Assembly (NCBI GenBank): GCA_964585485.1
Contig: CAZPDS010000021.1
Location: 1-36,944, forward strand
DNA length: 36,944 nucleotides
Source of the DNA: CALGYY01 sp964585485
GTDB lineage: Bacteria; Bacteroidota; Bacteroidia; Bacteroidales; CAIWKO01
Reading direction: 5' to 3'
Positions within the stretch are counted from its first letter, which is position 1. Each line of letters starts with the position of its first letter. A model generated the notes under the pieces. It did not search any database. It worked only from the letters and a program-made list of their open reading frames with translations, and was not told the DNA's origin. The position numbers and the translations under genes are program-made. Positions 25,837-34,012 of this stretch are shown one piece after another.

Positions 25837-26376
25837 TCAGTTGACCATAGCGCTGTCGGGGCGGGCCTCATCCCGGATCTTCAGCATCTCCAGCAAAAGT
25901 TGTTCGGGAGATTTTCCTACGTTCCGCATTGAAATCTCAGCATCATCGGCCAGTTCATGCTTCGGATATTTCTGAATAAAATCCCTGTAGGTCTCTTTTG
26001 CCTTCTCAAGGTCCTGCAGGGTATTCTCGTAAACATAGGCTTTTAAAAAGTAGGCATCCGCCGCCTTTTTGTGATCCGGATACGCGGCAATGAGCTGGTC
26101 ATAGTACGCAATCGCCTTCTCTCCCTGCATCATGGTATTCGACAAGCCCGCCGCATTCAACAGGCAGTAGGGTGCCATGCTGTCGTCCGGAAAGTCATCC
26201 GCAAAGTCATCGTACTTTACAATCAATTCGCGGACTTTCATCGTATCAAAAGGGCCGTTAACAGCACTCAACTGTTTTTCGAGTTCACGAATTTTCGTCA
26301 TTTCCTCGCTGGCCGAGGTACAGGCCACGAAGGCGAGCGGAATTAAAACAAGGGCAACAAACCGAAGCGTTTTCAT
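25837..26376 (-). CDS. TPR lipoprotein (BamD-like repeats)
   Basis: A 179-residue lipoprotein with lipobox LAFVAC (Cys19). Repeats of the BamD/YbgF kind follow: YDDFADDFPDDSMAPYCLLN, GEKAIAYYDQLIAAYPDHKK and LEKAKETYRDFIQKYPKHEL. It is too short for BamD, which is present elsewhere in the window. It is the last gene of the ruvX-def group, 13 nt after def. The partner is unknown. Confidence 0.82.
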   Translation of the reverse strand: MKTLRFVALVLIPLAFVACTSASEEMTKIRELEKQLSAVNGPFDTMKVRELIVKYDDFADDFPDDSMAPYCLLNAAGLSNTMMQGEKAIAYYDQLIAAYPDHKKAADAYFLKAYVYENTLQDLEKAKETYRDFIQKYPKHELADDAEISMRNVGKSPEQLLLEMLKIRDEARPDSAMVN

Positions 26377-26389
26377 AGGATACGAGATT

Positions 26390-26959
26390 TTATCGTTTTT
26401 TCTTTTGCAGTGGGAAAATCATTTTATAACTGGTGCGGATATTCCCCTTCGAAATATCGGCCAGTCTGCGTTTCAGCAATACTTTGCGGAGGGGACTCAC
26501 GCGGTCAACAAACAAGGTTCCTTCCAGGTGATCGTATTCATGCTGAAATACCCGTCCAAGCACCCCGGAAAAAACGTCAGTATGCTCCTGAAACTGCTCA
26601 TCCAGGTAGGTCACTTTCACGTCGGACGGGCGCTCGATATCTTCCCGGATCTCCGGAACGCTCAGGCAGCCTTCGTTAAACATCCAGGGTTCACCGCTCA
26701 GTTCCAGCACATGCGGGTTGATAAAGACTTTCTTAAACCCTTTGGCTTCCGGATAATCCTCAGAATATATATCGGCATCGATAACCACCAGACGAATGCT
26801 CTTGTTTACCTGCGGCGCAGCCAGTCCCACACCATTTGAGGCGTACATCGTTTGAAACATATCGCTGATCAATTCCTTTAACTGCGGATAATCTGCCGTA
26901 ATGTCGTCCGCTACTTTTTTTAATGTTGGATGCCCGTAGGCGACAATGGGTAATATCAT
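26390..26959 (-). CDS. def: Peptide deformylase
   Basis: A 189-residue metalloenzyme removing the formyl group from nascent proteins. The three family motifs are present: GVGLAAPQV, EGCLSVPE with the metal-binding Cys, and HEYDHLEGTLF with two metal-binding His and the catalytic Glu neighbourhood. The ATG at 26959 gives the usual start MILPIVAYGHPTLKK; an earlier ATG at 26971 overlaps ruvX. The ruvX-def pairing with a gap of 8 nt suggests a shared transcript. Confidence 0.96.
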   Translation of the reverse strand: MILPIVAYGHPTLKKVADDITADYPQLKELISDMFQTMYASNGVGLAAPQVNKSIRLVVIDADIYSEDYPEAKGFKKVFINPHVLELSGEPWMFNEGCLSVPEIREDIERPSDVKVTYLDEQFQEHTDVFSGVLGRVFQHEYDHLEGTLFVDRVSPLRKVLLKRRLADISKGNIRTSYKMIFPLQKKKR

Positions 26960-26967
26960 AAAACATC

Positions 26968-27387
26968 TCATTTATTCGACAAATATTCCATGTAGGACTG
27001 CAGGATAATGGTAGCCGAAATTTTATCGACCAGTTCCTTGTCCCTGCGCGCTTCTTTTTTCAGACCGGCGTCAATCATGGTCTGGAACGCCATTTTTGAC
27101 GTAAATCGTTCATCGTGGCGATCGACGGGCAGATCAGGGAAGACCTTCGTCAGTTGACGGATAAAGAGCGTGATCTGCTTCTCAATGTCTGAAGCTTCGT
27201 TGTGCAGGCGCTTGGGCTTCCCAATAACGATCACATCGACCTTTTCTTTCTGAAGATAATCCTTCAGAAACGCCAGCAAGGTATGCGTCGGCACGGTATC
27301 CAGCCCGCCGGCAATAATCCGGTCTCCGTCGGTCACCGCAAGGCCCGTACGCTTACTCCCATAGTCCATTGCCAGGATTCTTCCCAT
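26968..27387 (-). CDS. ruvX: Holliday junction resolvase-like protein RuvX/YqgF
   Basis: A 139-residue RNase H-fold nuclease involved in Holliday junction or pre-16S rRNA processing. The start at 27387 gives MGRILAMDYGSKRTGLAVTD, the standard family opening with the first catalytic Asp. Further marks are VIVIGKPKRLHNEAS, VDRHDERFTSKMA and DKISATIILQSYM. The in-frame ATG at 27408 lies inside the -7 box at 27406-27413, so it cannot be the start from that promoter. Confidence 0.92.
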   Translation of the reverse strand: MGRILAMDYGSKRTGLAVTDGDRIIAGGLDTVPTHTLLAFLKDYLQKEKVDVIVIGKPKRLHNEASDIEKQITLFIRQLTKVFPDLPVDRHDERFTSKMAFQTMIDAGLKKEARRDKELVDKISATIILQSYMEYLSNK

Positions 27388-27405
27388 TCGGTCTGTTTTC
27401 AGGCG

Positions 27406-27413
27406 CAAAGGTA
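27406..27413 (-). promoter_or_regulatory. -7 promoter box of ruvX-def
   Basis: The minus strand reads TACCTTTG, an exact TAnnTTTG match. Transcription would begin near 27399, giving a short leader to the ATG at 27387. No clear -33 element. Confidence 0.55.
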
Positions 27414-27538
27414 GTGAAAATTGGTGGATTGGCTGGTTGGGTGGAATTGAAACGTAATATGAAAATTTGAAAATTGGGGGTACTGGATGGATGAGTTATG
27501 TATGAGGTAATGCTTTCCTTTCGTTGACCCTCCGTCTG

Positions 27539-27569
27539 TTTCTAATTTATCGATCTTAATTTATAATTG
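27539..27569 (+). promoter_or_regulatory. Possible promoter of mnmE
   Basis: TTTC, 19 nt, TATAATTG: a near-consensus pair. A second candidate -7 box, GATATTTG, sits at 27607-27614, 21 nt before the ATG. I cannot choose between them. Confidence 0.35.
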
Positions 27570-27635
27570 CTGACAAAAAGGTCTGTATTTTTCCGCGAAA
27601 AAGCCGGATATTTGCCTGACCATATCGCTACTGTC

Positions 27636-29027
27636 ATGACGCACAAAAACGACACCATCTTCGCACCGGCCACACCTCCGGGCACCTCTGCCCTGGCGAT
27701 TGTGCGCATCAGCGGACCGGAAACCATCCAGACCATAAAAAAACTTTTTGTGCCGGCGCGTAAGCAGGCCGACCTGGCCAAAGCGCAAGGCCACACCGCG
27801 CATTTCGGAACCCTGCAGTCAAAAGGCACTATCCTGGATGAGGTTGTGCTGACCTTATTTCGGGCGCCGCATTCCTATACCGGCGAAGACATTGCTGAAA
27901 TTAGTTGCCACGGATCGCCTTATATTGTTCGCCGGCTGTGCGAGGCGCTCTCGGAATCCGGCATTCGCATGGCCCGGCCCGGCGAATTCACCTTGCGGGC
28001 CTTTATGAACGGCAAGATGGACCTGAGTCAGGCCGAGGCGGTAGGTGATGTCATCGCATCACAGTCGAAAGTGGCGCACGGACTGGCCATACAGCAGATG
28101 CGGGGCGGATTTTCGGCGGTCATTGCCGGACTTCGGGCGCACTTGCTGGAGTTTTCCGCCCTCATTGCCCTGGAACTCGACTTCAGCGAGGAAGACCTTG
28201 AGTTTGCCAACCGCGAGCAGTTGCGGGAGCTGCTGCAACGCATGGACACGACGTTCAATCAGTTGCTCCGCTCCTTTTCGTTAGGAAATGTGATAAAAAC
28301 CGGCATCCCCGTGGCCATTATCGGCAAGCCCAATGTTGGCAAATCCACGCTGCTGAACGCCATTCTGAACGAAGAAAAGGCCATCGTATCCGACATCCCC
28401 GGCACCACGCGGGATGCCATCGAAGACACGGTAACGGTGGACGGCATTGCCTTCCGGTTTATCGACACGGCCGGACTGCGCGAAGCCGGCGACGCCCTGG
28501 AGCAAATCGGCATGCTGCGCACGATCGAAAAAATCGCGCAAGCGCGGATTATCCTTTACGTGATTGACATGGCCGATTCGCAGCTAAACGAAATTGAATC
28601 GACCCTGCAGGAACTCAGCAGCACTTACGGTGACGGGCAAAAGACCTTTATTATTGTCGCCAACAAAACCGATTTGTTAGTAGAAGCGCCGAAAAATTTC
28701 AGCGGGCTGATGGAGCACGAAGTCATTTTTGTATCCGCCAAACGGAACGAAAACATCCAGCTCATTATGGATAGTCTGCTGAAATCGGTAGATGTTGACA
28801 GTCTCAGCGACCAGACCCTGCTCACCAACAGCCGTCATTACGACGCACTCACCCGGGCTCAACGCTCGGTGAAAGCCATCCAGTCCGGCTTGCAAAACGG
28901 TCTCAGCGCCGATCTGCTCAGCACCGACATCCAGCAGGCCCTGCATCACCTGGGCGAGATCACCGGCGAAATCACCACGGAAGAGATACTGAAGAATATC
29001 TTTGAAAGGTTTTGTATCGGAAAGTAA
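27636..29027 (+). CDS. mnmE: tRNA modification GTPase MnmE
   Basis: A 463-residue GTPase which with MnmG modifies U34 of several tRNAs at the wobble position. The ATG at 27636 (MTHKNDTIFAPATPPGTSAL) gives the normal length; an upstream in-frame ATG adds 23 unlikely residues. The formyl-THF-binding N-domain has YTGEDIAEISCHGSPY, the G domain has G1 GKPNVGKST, G3 DTAG and G4 NKTD, and the protein ends in FCIGK with the conserved Cys. It stands alone on the plus strand. Confidence 0.95.
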   Translation: MTHKNDTIFAPATPPGTSALAIVRISGPETIQTIKKLFVPARKQADLAKAQGHTAHFGTLQSKGTILDEVVLTLFRAPHSYTGEDIAEISCHGSPYIVRRLCEALSESGIRMARPGEFTLRAFMNGKMDLSQAEAVGDVIASQSKVAHGLAIQQMRGGFSAVIAGLRAHLLEFSALIALELDFSEEDLEFANREQLRELLQRMDTTFNQLLRSFSLGNVIKTGIPVAIIGKPNVGKSTLLNAILNEEKAIVSDIPGTTRDAIEDTVTVDGIAFRFIDTAGLREAGDALEQIGMLRTIEKIAQARIILYVIDMADSQLNEIESTLQELSSTYGDGQKTFIIVANKTDLLVEAPKNFSGLMEHEVIFVSAKRNENIQLIMDSLLKSVDVDSLSDQTLLTNSRHYDALTRAQRSVKAIQSGLQNGLSADLLSTDIQQALHHLGEITGEITTEEILKNIFERFCIGK

Positions 29028-29376
29028 TCCGTTGAATGCCCGTTCCTATGGGGCCGGAAAATTCACGGCGGCAATTTCTCTACCCACACCTTGTCCCTAT
29101 CGGGCCATCCATCGGCTGACAATTGTGTTACCAATGTCACACGACGGGCAGATTGAAGATTCATCCGACGACGGGACCACTCACCCGGACAATTGATCCG
29201 CCGGAGCGGGATAAAACAGCATTTGTTTGCATTATCCGTTGTTTGCAATTATATTTGCGCTGTAAAAAACAGTTAAGGCACTTAAAACCTACACTAAACC
29301 GACCCGTCCGGACCCTGGCGGGGGCGCAACTGAAAAGCCTAACGAGTAAGACTAACCAAACCAAACCCAACGAACT
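29028..29376. other. 349-nt intergenic region with the TM2 gene promoter
   Basis: There is no gene here that I can support. The right part holds a strong promoter (29226-29257) followed by a leader of about 110 nt with a GC-rich patch and, near the ATG, an A/C-rich stretch. A small CTGT-A5-ACAG hairpin lies just after the promoter. I recognise no riboswitch. Confidence 0.5.
29226..29257 (+). promoter_or_regulatory. Promoter of the TM2/DUF2752 pair
   Basis: TTTG, 20 nt, TATATTTG: exact matches to both Bacteroidota promoter elements at normal spacing, giving a leader of about 110 nt to the ATG at 29377. Confidence 0.75.
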
Positions 29377-29760
29377 ATGTATTGCAGAAACTGTGGAAAT
29401 GAGGTCTCGGATCAGGCCGTAATGTGTGTGGCCTGTGGCACACCTCCCAAAAATGGAAAAAAATTCTGTTACAATTGCAAAGCTGAAACGGCTGCCGAAG
29501 CCACCGTTTGCATGAAATGCGGTGTTAACCTTGCCGGAAGCGGAAGCGGTGAAGGTAAAGACTGGCTTACCACGCTCCTTTTGTGCTTCTTCCTTGGACA
29601 ATTTGGCGTTCATCGTTTCTTTACCGGACATACCGGTATTGGCGTTGCGCAGTTGTTAACTCTTGGTGGTTGCGGAATCTGGACACTGATCGATCTCATC
29701 ATGATCATCACCCAGAAATTCAAAGACGCCAATGGCAACCTCCTCAACAAAAAGGATTAA
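29377..29760 (+). CDS. TM2-domain protein with double zinc-ribbon
   Basis: A 127-residue membrane protein. The N-terminus holds two Cys4 zinc-ribbon-like modules (MYCRNCGNEV with CVACGTPP, then FCYNCKAET with CMKCGVNL). The C-terminal half is a TM2 domain of two transmembrane helices joined by a short turn: LLLCFFLGQFGVHRFFTGH, then GVAQLLTLGGCGIWTLIDLI. TM2 proteins are common but poorly understood. The stop is 29 nt past the start of the next gene. Confidence 0.85.
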   Translation: MYCRNCGNEVSDQAVMCVACGTPPKNGKKFCYNCKAETAAEATVCMKCGVNLAGSGSGEGKDWLTTLLLCFFLGQFGVHRFFTGHTGIGVAQLLTLGGCGIWTLIDLIMIITQKFKDANGNLLNKKD

Positions 29761-30064
29761 TTTTCTGAACATTGGGAAGAGCATCGGGCTGGCAATGCTG
29801 CCCCTTGCTCTTTTTTTTATGCCGCTCGACTGGTTTGCTCAGCAACCCTCCCTGTGCGTTTTTAAAGCCATCACGGGCCATGAGTGCTATGGATGCGGCA
29901 TCACCAAAGCCGTAATGCACCTTATGCATGGCGATTTCCTGGCCGCCTGGCACTACAATAAGCTCATTGTAATTGTATTTCCGGTTCTCCTGTACCTCTG
30001 GATCAAATACCTTATTAAATGGTGGCGCGTGTGGCCCTTCGCCCGGAAAAATGCGAACCACTAA
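29732..30064 (+). CDS. DUF2752 membrane protein
   Basis: A 110-residue membrane protein with the DUF2752 signature CVFKAITGHECYGCGITKAV and HGDFLAAWHYNKL, and two or three hydrophobic segments (LAMLPLALFFMPLDWF, LIVIVFPVLLYLWI). Function unknown. The ATG at 29732 overlaps the TM2 gene by 29 nt in another frame, which suggests translational coupling. Confidence 0.8.
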   Translation: MATSSTKRINFLNIGKSIGLAMLPLALFFMPLDWFAQQPSLCVFKAITGHECYGCGITKAVMHLMHGDFLAAWHYNKLIVIVFPVLLYLWIKYLIKWWRVWPFARKNANH

Positions 30065-30148
30065 AGATCCGAAAAATCGGCCCGTTTCATGCGTTGCAAA
30101 TCCTCAACGTCCGCCGCATCAAGCACAGTAAAAAAATCACAGATTTTT

Positions 30149-30178
30149 TTTGCTTCTATTAATAAAATGTTAACTTTA
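30149..30178 (+). promoter_or_regulatory. Promoter of the YggS gene
   Basis: TTTG, 18 nt, TAACTTTA: the -7 box is off by one base at the last position. It lies 17 nt before the ATG at 30196. Confidence 0.5.
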
Positions 30179-30195
30179 CCCCGAAAATTCACAGC

Positions 30196-30861
30196 ATGGG
30201 GATTTCAGAGAACATTCAGTTTTTCCGTAACGAACTTTCAGAAAACGTGAAACTGGTCGCGGTTTCCAAGTATCAGCCGGTCAGTGCGGTGTTGGAAGCC
30301 TATGCCGCTGGCCAGCGTCTTTTTGGCGAAAACAAGGCGCAGGAATGTGCGCAGAAATTTCCACAGTTGCCCGATGACATAGAGTGGCACTTTATCGGGC
30401 ACCTGCAAACCAACAAGGTGAAATACATTGCTCCCTTTGTCCGGATGATCCACAGTGTTGACAGTTTGCGATTATTGATTGAAATAAACAAGGAAGCGGT
30501 CAAAAACAAGCGGGTTATCGATTGTCTGCTCCAATTGTACATTGCCAGAGAGGAGACCAAATTCGGGCTTTCGCTGGAGGAAGCACAATCGCTGCTCGAA
30601 GCGCCCGACCTTAGCTTGCTGCGGAACGTCAGGATTGTTGGGCTGATGGGCATGGCCAGTTTGAGTGAGGACAAAAAACTTGTTCGCAATGAATTCAAGA
30701 CACTCCGCGGACATTTTGACCAACTTAAAAGCAGGTATTTTCAGGACCAGGCATTTTTTTGTGAAATTTCTATGGGAATGACCCAGGATTATCAAATCGC
30801 TGTTGAAGAAGGCGCTACACTGGTCAGGATTGGAACAGCATTATTTGGAGAACGCAAATGA
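30196..30861 (+). CDS. YggS/PLPBP-family pyridoxal phosphate protein
   Basis: A 221-residue PLP-binding protein of the fold-type III YggS family, which maintains PLP and amino-acid balance rather than catalysing a known reaction. The PLP lysine is Lys25 in LVAVSKYQPVSAV. Other marks are LFGENKAQECAQKF, WHFIGHLQTNKVKYI, SVDSLRLL and ISMGMTQDYQIAVEEGATLVRIGTALFG. The next gene overlaps its stop by 4 nt (ATGA), so the two are coupled. Confidence 0.92.
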   Translation: MGISENIQFFRNELSENVKLVAVSKYQPVSAVLEAYAAGQRLFGENKAQECAQKFPQLPDDIEWHFIGHLQTNKVKYIAPFVRMIHSVDSLRLLIEINKEAVKNKRVIDCLLQLYIAREETKFGLSLEEAQSLLEAPDLSLLRNVRIVGLMGMASLSEDKKLVRNEFKTLRGHFDQLKSRYFQDQAFFCEISMGMTQDYQIAVEEGATLVRIGTALFGERK

Positions 30862-31535
30862 TGGGCATCTTTGTCACTGAGCAAATCATCATTTTTCTAC
30901 TGTTTGCCTTGGCGATCATTGCAAACATTGTAGCCGAGTACCGTGACAGCGATTTAGGCCGGTCGTACAGCAAGCCCCTGATTATTCCCTTGATTCTTGC
31001 CTTTTACTTGCTGATGAGCCAGGAAACAGACCCCTTCATCGTTACGGCGCTTTGCTTTGCACTACTGGGCGATATTTTTCTCCTTTTTACCGCCAATAAC
31101 CTGTTTTTCCGTTTGGGTACGGCATCTTACATGATGACCTATTTTTTATTCTCGCTGGTTCTTGCCATCCGTTTTCAAACGATCTCTTTTTCTACACCGC
31201 AATTACTTACGGGTTTGTTTTTCGCCCTTTCGGGCGTACTTACGGTGGTGATATTTCTATGGAAATATTTGCTCAATATGAAAGTGCTTGGTTTGATGTA
31301 TATGCTTACCCACAGCGCACTATTATTTATGTGCATACTCCAGTTTGGGAACGCCACCTACCTTAATACGATGCTATGCCTCGGTGGAGCTGTATTTCTG
31401 ATCACCTCCGACTTTCTGGTAGCATGGCGGCGTTTCCGCAACGAATTCACTTATTCGGGCATTTACATCATCGTATCTTACATAATGGGTATCGCGATGC
31501 TGGTCATCGGCATGATGGAAAAACCGTTAACGTAG
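30858..31535 (+). CDS. Lysoplasmalogenase-like membrane protein (YhhN family)
   Basis: A 225-residue membrane protein with about eight hydrophobic segments. YhhN/TMEM86 marks are YSKPLIIPLILAFYL, ALCFALLGDIFLLF and a late GAVFLITSDFLVAWRRF. Animal members hydrolyse the vinyl ether of lysoplasmalogen; bacterial substrates are uncertain. The start overlaps the yggS stop by 4 nt. Two adjacent ATG codons are possible. Confidence 0.85.
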   Translation: MMGIFVTEQIIIFLLFALAIIANIVAEYRDSDLGRSYSKPLIIPLILAFYLLMSQETDPFIVTALCFALLGDIFLLFTANNLFFRLGTASYMMTYFLFSLVLAIRFQTISFSTPQLLTGLFFALSGVLTVVIFLWKYLLNMKVLGLMYMLTHSALLFMCILQFGNATYLNTMLCLGGAVFLITSDFLVAWRRFRNEFTYSGIYIIVSYIMGIAMLVIGMMEKPLT

Positions 31536-31572
31536 TTCCTCCAATTCGTACAGTCTTTTTCGCAGCGTTTAG

Positions 31573-31580
31573 TATCTTTG
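31573..31580 (+). promoter_or_regulatory. -7 promoter box of the alpha/beta hydrolase gene
   Basis: TATCTTTG, an exact match, 29 nt before the ATG at 31610. It indicates that the hydrolase-HAD-cutC group is a transcription unit separate from yggS-yhhN. Confidence 0.55.
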
Positions 31581-31609
31581 TCCGGACAAACCTCAAACGC
31601 GGCTTTCTA

Positions 31610-32536
31610 ATGTCAGTTCCACAACTCTTCGAATTCACAGACCCTCAACAAATCACCCTTCAGGGCTACAAATGGGTCCGGTGCAGCAAACCAAAGGCGG
31701 TCGTTCAGATTGCGCATGGCATGGCAGAGCATGCCGCACGATATGGCCATTTTGCCGAATTCCTTAACCAACACGACATCCTTGTATATGCCCACGATCA
31801 CCGCGGGCATGGAAAGACCGCCCAACGGCAAGGACTTCGGGGTTATTTTGCCGACGAGGACGGGTGGCAGCGATGTGTTGACGATATGTTTCAGCTCAAT
31901 ACCATCATCCACACCGAGCACCCCATGCTGCCGGTTTTCCTGTTGGGACACAGCATGGGCTCGTTCCTGAGCCGAAGCTTTATTCAGCAGCACGGCGGCA
32001 GCATACAGGCCTGCATACTCTCGGGCACGGCGACCCATCCCGGTGCTTTATTAAAATCGGCCCTGCTGATCGCACGCTTACAGCGCCTGTTTAACGGCCG
32101 CCTGCACCCCAGCAAGTTGCTCGATAAGTTATCATTCGGCCGTTTCAACAAAAACATTCAAAAACCAAAGACCGCTTTCGACTGGCTGTCGCGCGACGAA
32201 AGAACAGTGGCCTCCTATGTCGCCGATCCTGATTGCGGCTTCATCTGTACCACCGGATTTTTTATCGATCTTTTTCACGGTCTGCAAATCATTAACAACA
32301 TCGAAGCTATTCGTCAGGCCCCGCCCGGACTCCCGGTATTATTCATGGCCGGATCTCAGGACCCGGTGGGTGAATATGGAAAAGGCGTGCGCTTGGCCAT
32401 GCGGAAGTTTGAGGAAGCCGGCATGAAAAATCTAACACTAAAAATTTATGAAGGCGGCCGTCACGAGATGCTGAATGAAATCAATAAAACGGATGTTTAC
32501 CGCGACCTCGTTCAATTCATCCGTACCTGCCTATGA
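31610..32536 (+). CDS. Alpha/beta hydrolase, monoacylglycerol-lipase type
   Basis: A 308-residue serine hydrolase. The ATG at 31610 follows the -7 box; the longer open frame overlaps the previous gene and is not coding. Signature elements are IAHGMAEHAARY (oxyanion), YAHDHRGHGKT, the nucleophile Ser in LLGHSMGSFLSR, the acid Asp in AGSQDPVGEYGKG and the catalytic His in YEGGRHEML. This is the PldB/monoacylglycerol lipase group, acting on glycerides or lysophospholipids. The pairing with a lysoplasmalogenase-like gene upstream may hint at lipid turnover, but that is inference. Confidence 0.88.
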   Translation: MSVPQLFEFTDPQQITLQGYKWVRCSKPKAVVQIAHGMAEHAARYGHFAEFLNQHDILVYAHDHRGHGKTAQRQGLRGYFADEDGWQRCVDDMFQLNTIIHTEHPMLPVFLLGHSMGSFLSRSFIQQHGGSIQACILSGTATHPGALLKSALLIARLQRLFNGRLHPSKLLDKLSFGRFNKNIQKPKTAFDWLSRDERTVASYVADPDCGFICTTGFFIDLFHGLQIINNIEAIRQAPPGLPVLFMAGSQDPVGEYGKGVRLAMRKFEEAGMKNLTLKIYEGGRHEMLNEINKTDVYRDLVQFIRTCL

Positions 32537-32547
32537 AATCTTAAAAA

Positions 32548-33045
32548 ATGATAAACGCCTTGGTTTTTGATTGGGGAGATACGGTCATGCGTGATTTTCC
32601 CGAATGCAGCGGCCCAATGTCGGGCTGGGAAACAGTGGAAAATATTCCGGGCATTGAAAAGGCACTGAGTGAACTTTCATCGCGCTATCCATGCTATATT
32701 GCCACTTCGGCGCGTGAAAGCGATACCGAACAAATGAAGCTGGCTCTTCGGCGCGGTGGTGTGGAACACTACTTTCGTGGGTTCGCATCATCCCGCGAAA
32801 TTGGCGCGGCAAAACCTGAACCTGCGTATTTTTTGCACATCATGAAAATCTTCGGGCTTACGCCTTCCGCTTGCGTGCACATTGGCAATGTGTATTCGAA
32901 AGACATCCTTCCGGCCAAAGAGATCGGACTACAAACCGTGTTCTTTAATGAAATGAAGCAGGAAGGCCTCTTCCCGGCGGCCGATGTCATTATTTATCAC
33001 ATGGACGAATTAAACGGAGCCTTGCAAAAACTTGAAGCACGATGA
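32548..33045 (+). CDS. HAD-like hydrolase with altered motif I
   Basis: A 165-residue HAD-fold protein without a large cap. Motif I reads FDWGDTVM, so the second Asp of the usual DxDxT is Gly and the first Asp remains. Motif III Lys is in GAAKPEPAYF, and motif IV reads HIGNVYSKDI, with Asn in place of the first Asp of the usual GD pair. The second Asp of motif I is the general acid/base in HAD phosphatases, so activity may be changed or lost; phosphonoacetaldehyde hydrolase is a known active HAD lacking it. It starts 11 nt after the hydrolase gene and overlaps cutC by 4 nt. Confidence 0.82.
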   Translation: MINALVFDWGDTVMRDFPECSGPMSGWETVENIPGIEKALSELSSRYPCYIATSARESDTEQMKLALRRGGVEHYFRGFASSREIGAAKPEPAYFLHIMKIFGLTPSACVHIGNVYSKDILPAKEIGLQTVFFNEMKQEGLFPAADVIIYHMDELNGALQKLEAR

Positions 33046-33764
33046 GCGTATTGATTGAACTTTGCACCGATTCCCTGGGATCCGCCCTGACGGCCGAAAA
33101 ACATGGTGCACATCGCATTGAACTTTGTGCCGGTCTTTCCGAAGGCGGCGTCACGCCTTCACAGGGAACCATCCAGGCCGTAGTCCGGCACTGCAAAATC
33201 CCCGTACATGTGCTGGTTCGCCCACGTCCGGGCAATTTTTGCTATTCTTCCCCGGAAATTGAAAGCATGCTCAAGGATATCGCCTTCTGCAAAAAAGCCG
33301 GCGTGGCCGGCATTGTAAGCGGCGCACTGCGGAGTAACGGGCAGGTAGACGAGGAAATCTCCAGGCAGTTACGCAATGCCATCCATCCCCTCAGCGCTAC
33401 CTTCCACCGGGCATTCGACGTTTGCGAGGATCCCATGGAGGCCCTCGATACCGTGATTAATCTGGGCTATCAGCGGATTCTTTCCTCCGGACAGCTGATG
33501 TCGGCCTTTGAAGGAAGATTTGTCCTGGCCGAACTGGTCAAAGCCGCCGGAGATAAGATCATCATCATGCCCGGAGCCGGCATCAACGAAGGAAATCTCC
33601 GCGAACTATACAAATGCACCAACGCCAAAGAATTCCACATGTCCCTGCGTAAATCCGTCAATAAAGACCATTGCCTCGAATCCCTGAACAGCAATTCTAC
33701 CCTCATGACCATAGCCGGCGAACGCATTGAAGCCGTTATAAAAATTGCCCGTGAACTGCCCTAA
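33042..33764 (+). CDS. cutC: CutC-family protein
   Basis: A 240-residue TIM-barrel protein. CutC marks are IELCTDSLGSALTAEKHGAH, RIELCAGLSEGGVTPSQGTI, VHVLVRPRPGNFCYS, FHRAFDV and IMPGAGINEGNL. The family was named for copper homeostasis, though a direct copper role is disputed. It overlaps the HAD gene by 4 nt (ATGA), so the two are translationally coupled. It is the last gene of its group. Confidence 0.93.
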   Translation: MSVLIELCTDSLGSALTAEKHGAHRIELCAGLSEGGVTPSQGTIQAVVRHCKIPVHVLVRPRPGNFCYSSPEIESMLKDIAFCKKAGVAGIVSGALRSNGQVDEEISRQLRNAIHPLSATFHRAFDVCEDPMEALDTVINLGYQRILSSGQLMSAFEGRFVLAELVKAAGDKIIIMPGAGINEGNLRELYKCTNAKEFHMSLRKSVNKDHCLESLNSNSTLMTIAGERIEAVIKIARELP

Positions 33765-33806
33765 AAGGCCTTTCCCCAACCTTCCCTGATGTTTTATCTA
33801 AAAATT

Positions 33807-33832
33807 CAGCGGATCGGCACGGCGATCCGCTG
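33807..33832. other. 10-bp perfect hairpin after cutC
   Basis: CAGCGGATCG (33807-33816) pairs perfectly with CGATCCGCTG (33823-33832) around GCACGG. It is 42 nt after the cutC stop, but no T-tract follows on the plus strand, so it is either a terminator without a U-run or a protein-binding site ahead of the lacI gene. Confidence 0.5.
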
Positions 33833-33931
33833 CCAAATCTATGTGTACAGAATATCAATCTATTAAAAAATAATTGCCCGACGGAAGGTGATTTTTTTAT
33901 CACGACTTTTATTCGTTAGAATTTTTTTTCG

Positions 33932-33939
33932 TATAATTG
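33932..33939 (+). promoter_or_regulatory. Possible -7 box of the lacI-GH92 operon
   Basis: TATAATTG differs from TAnnTTTG at one base; a T-rich TTTT lies 21 nt upstream. It is 73 nt before the GTG start. Confidence 0.3.
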
Positions 33940-33996
33940 CATGGAAAATAAATCTAAAAATTGATTAAAAAACACATAATCAATAAATTAACTAAA

Positions 33997-34010
33997 CTAA
34001 ACCGATTTAG
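33997..34010. promoter_or_regulatory. Candidate LacI-type operator
   Basis: CTAAACCGATTTAG is a 14-nt inverted repeat with a single mismatched pair and a central CG, the layout of LacI/GalR operators. It ends two bases before the GTG start of the LacI-family gene, so binding would block that gene and the alpha-mannosidase gene behind it. Confidence 0.5.
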
Positions 34011-34012
34011 CA

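Noticed and set aside
29028..29225. Small ORFs between mnmE and the TM2 gene
   Set aside because: Several short frames exist on both strands but none has a recognisable protein pattern or start context.
31376..31609. N-terminal extension of the alpha/beta hydrolase
   Set aside because: It overlaps the YhhN-type gene and has no similarity to hydrolases; the promoter box at 31573-31580 lies inside it, so the ATG at 31610 is the start.
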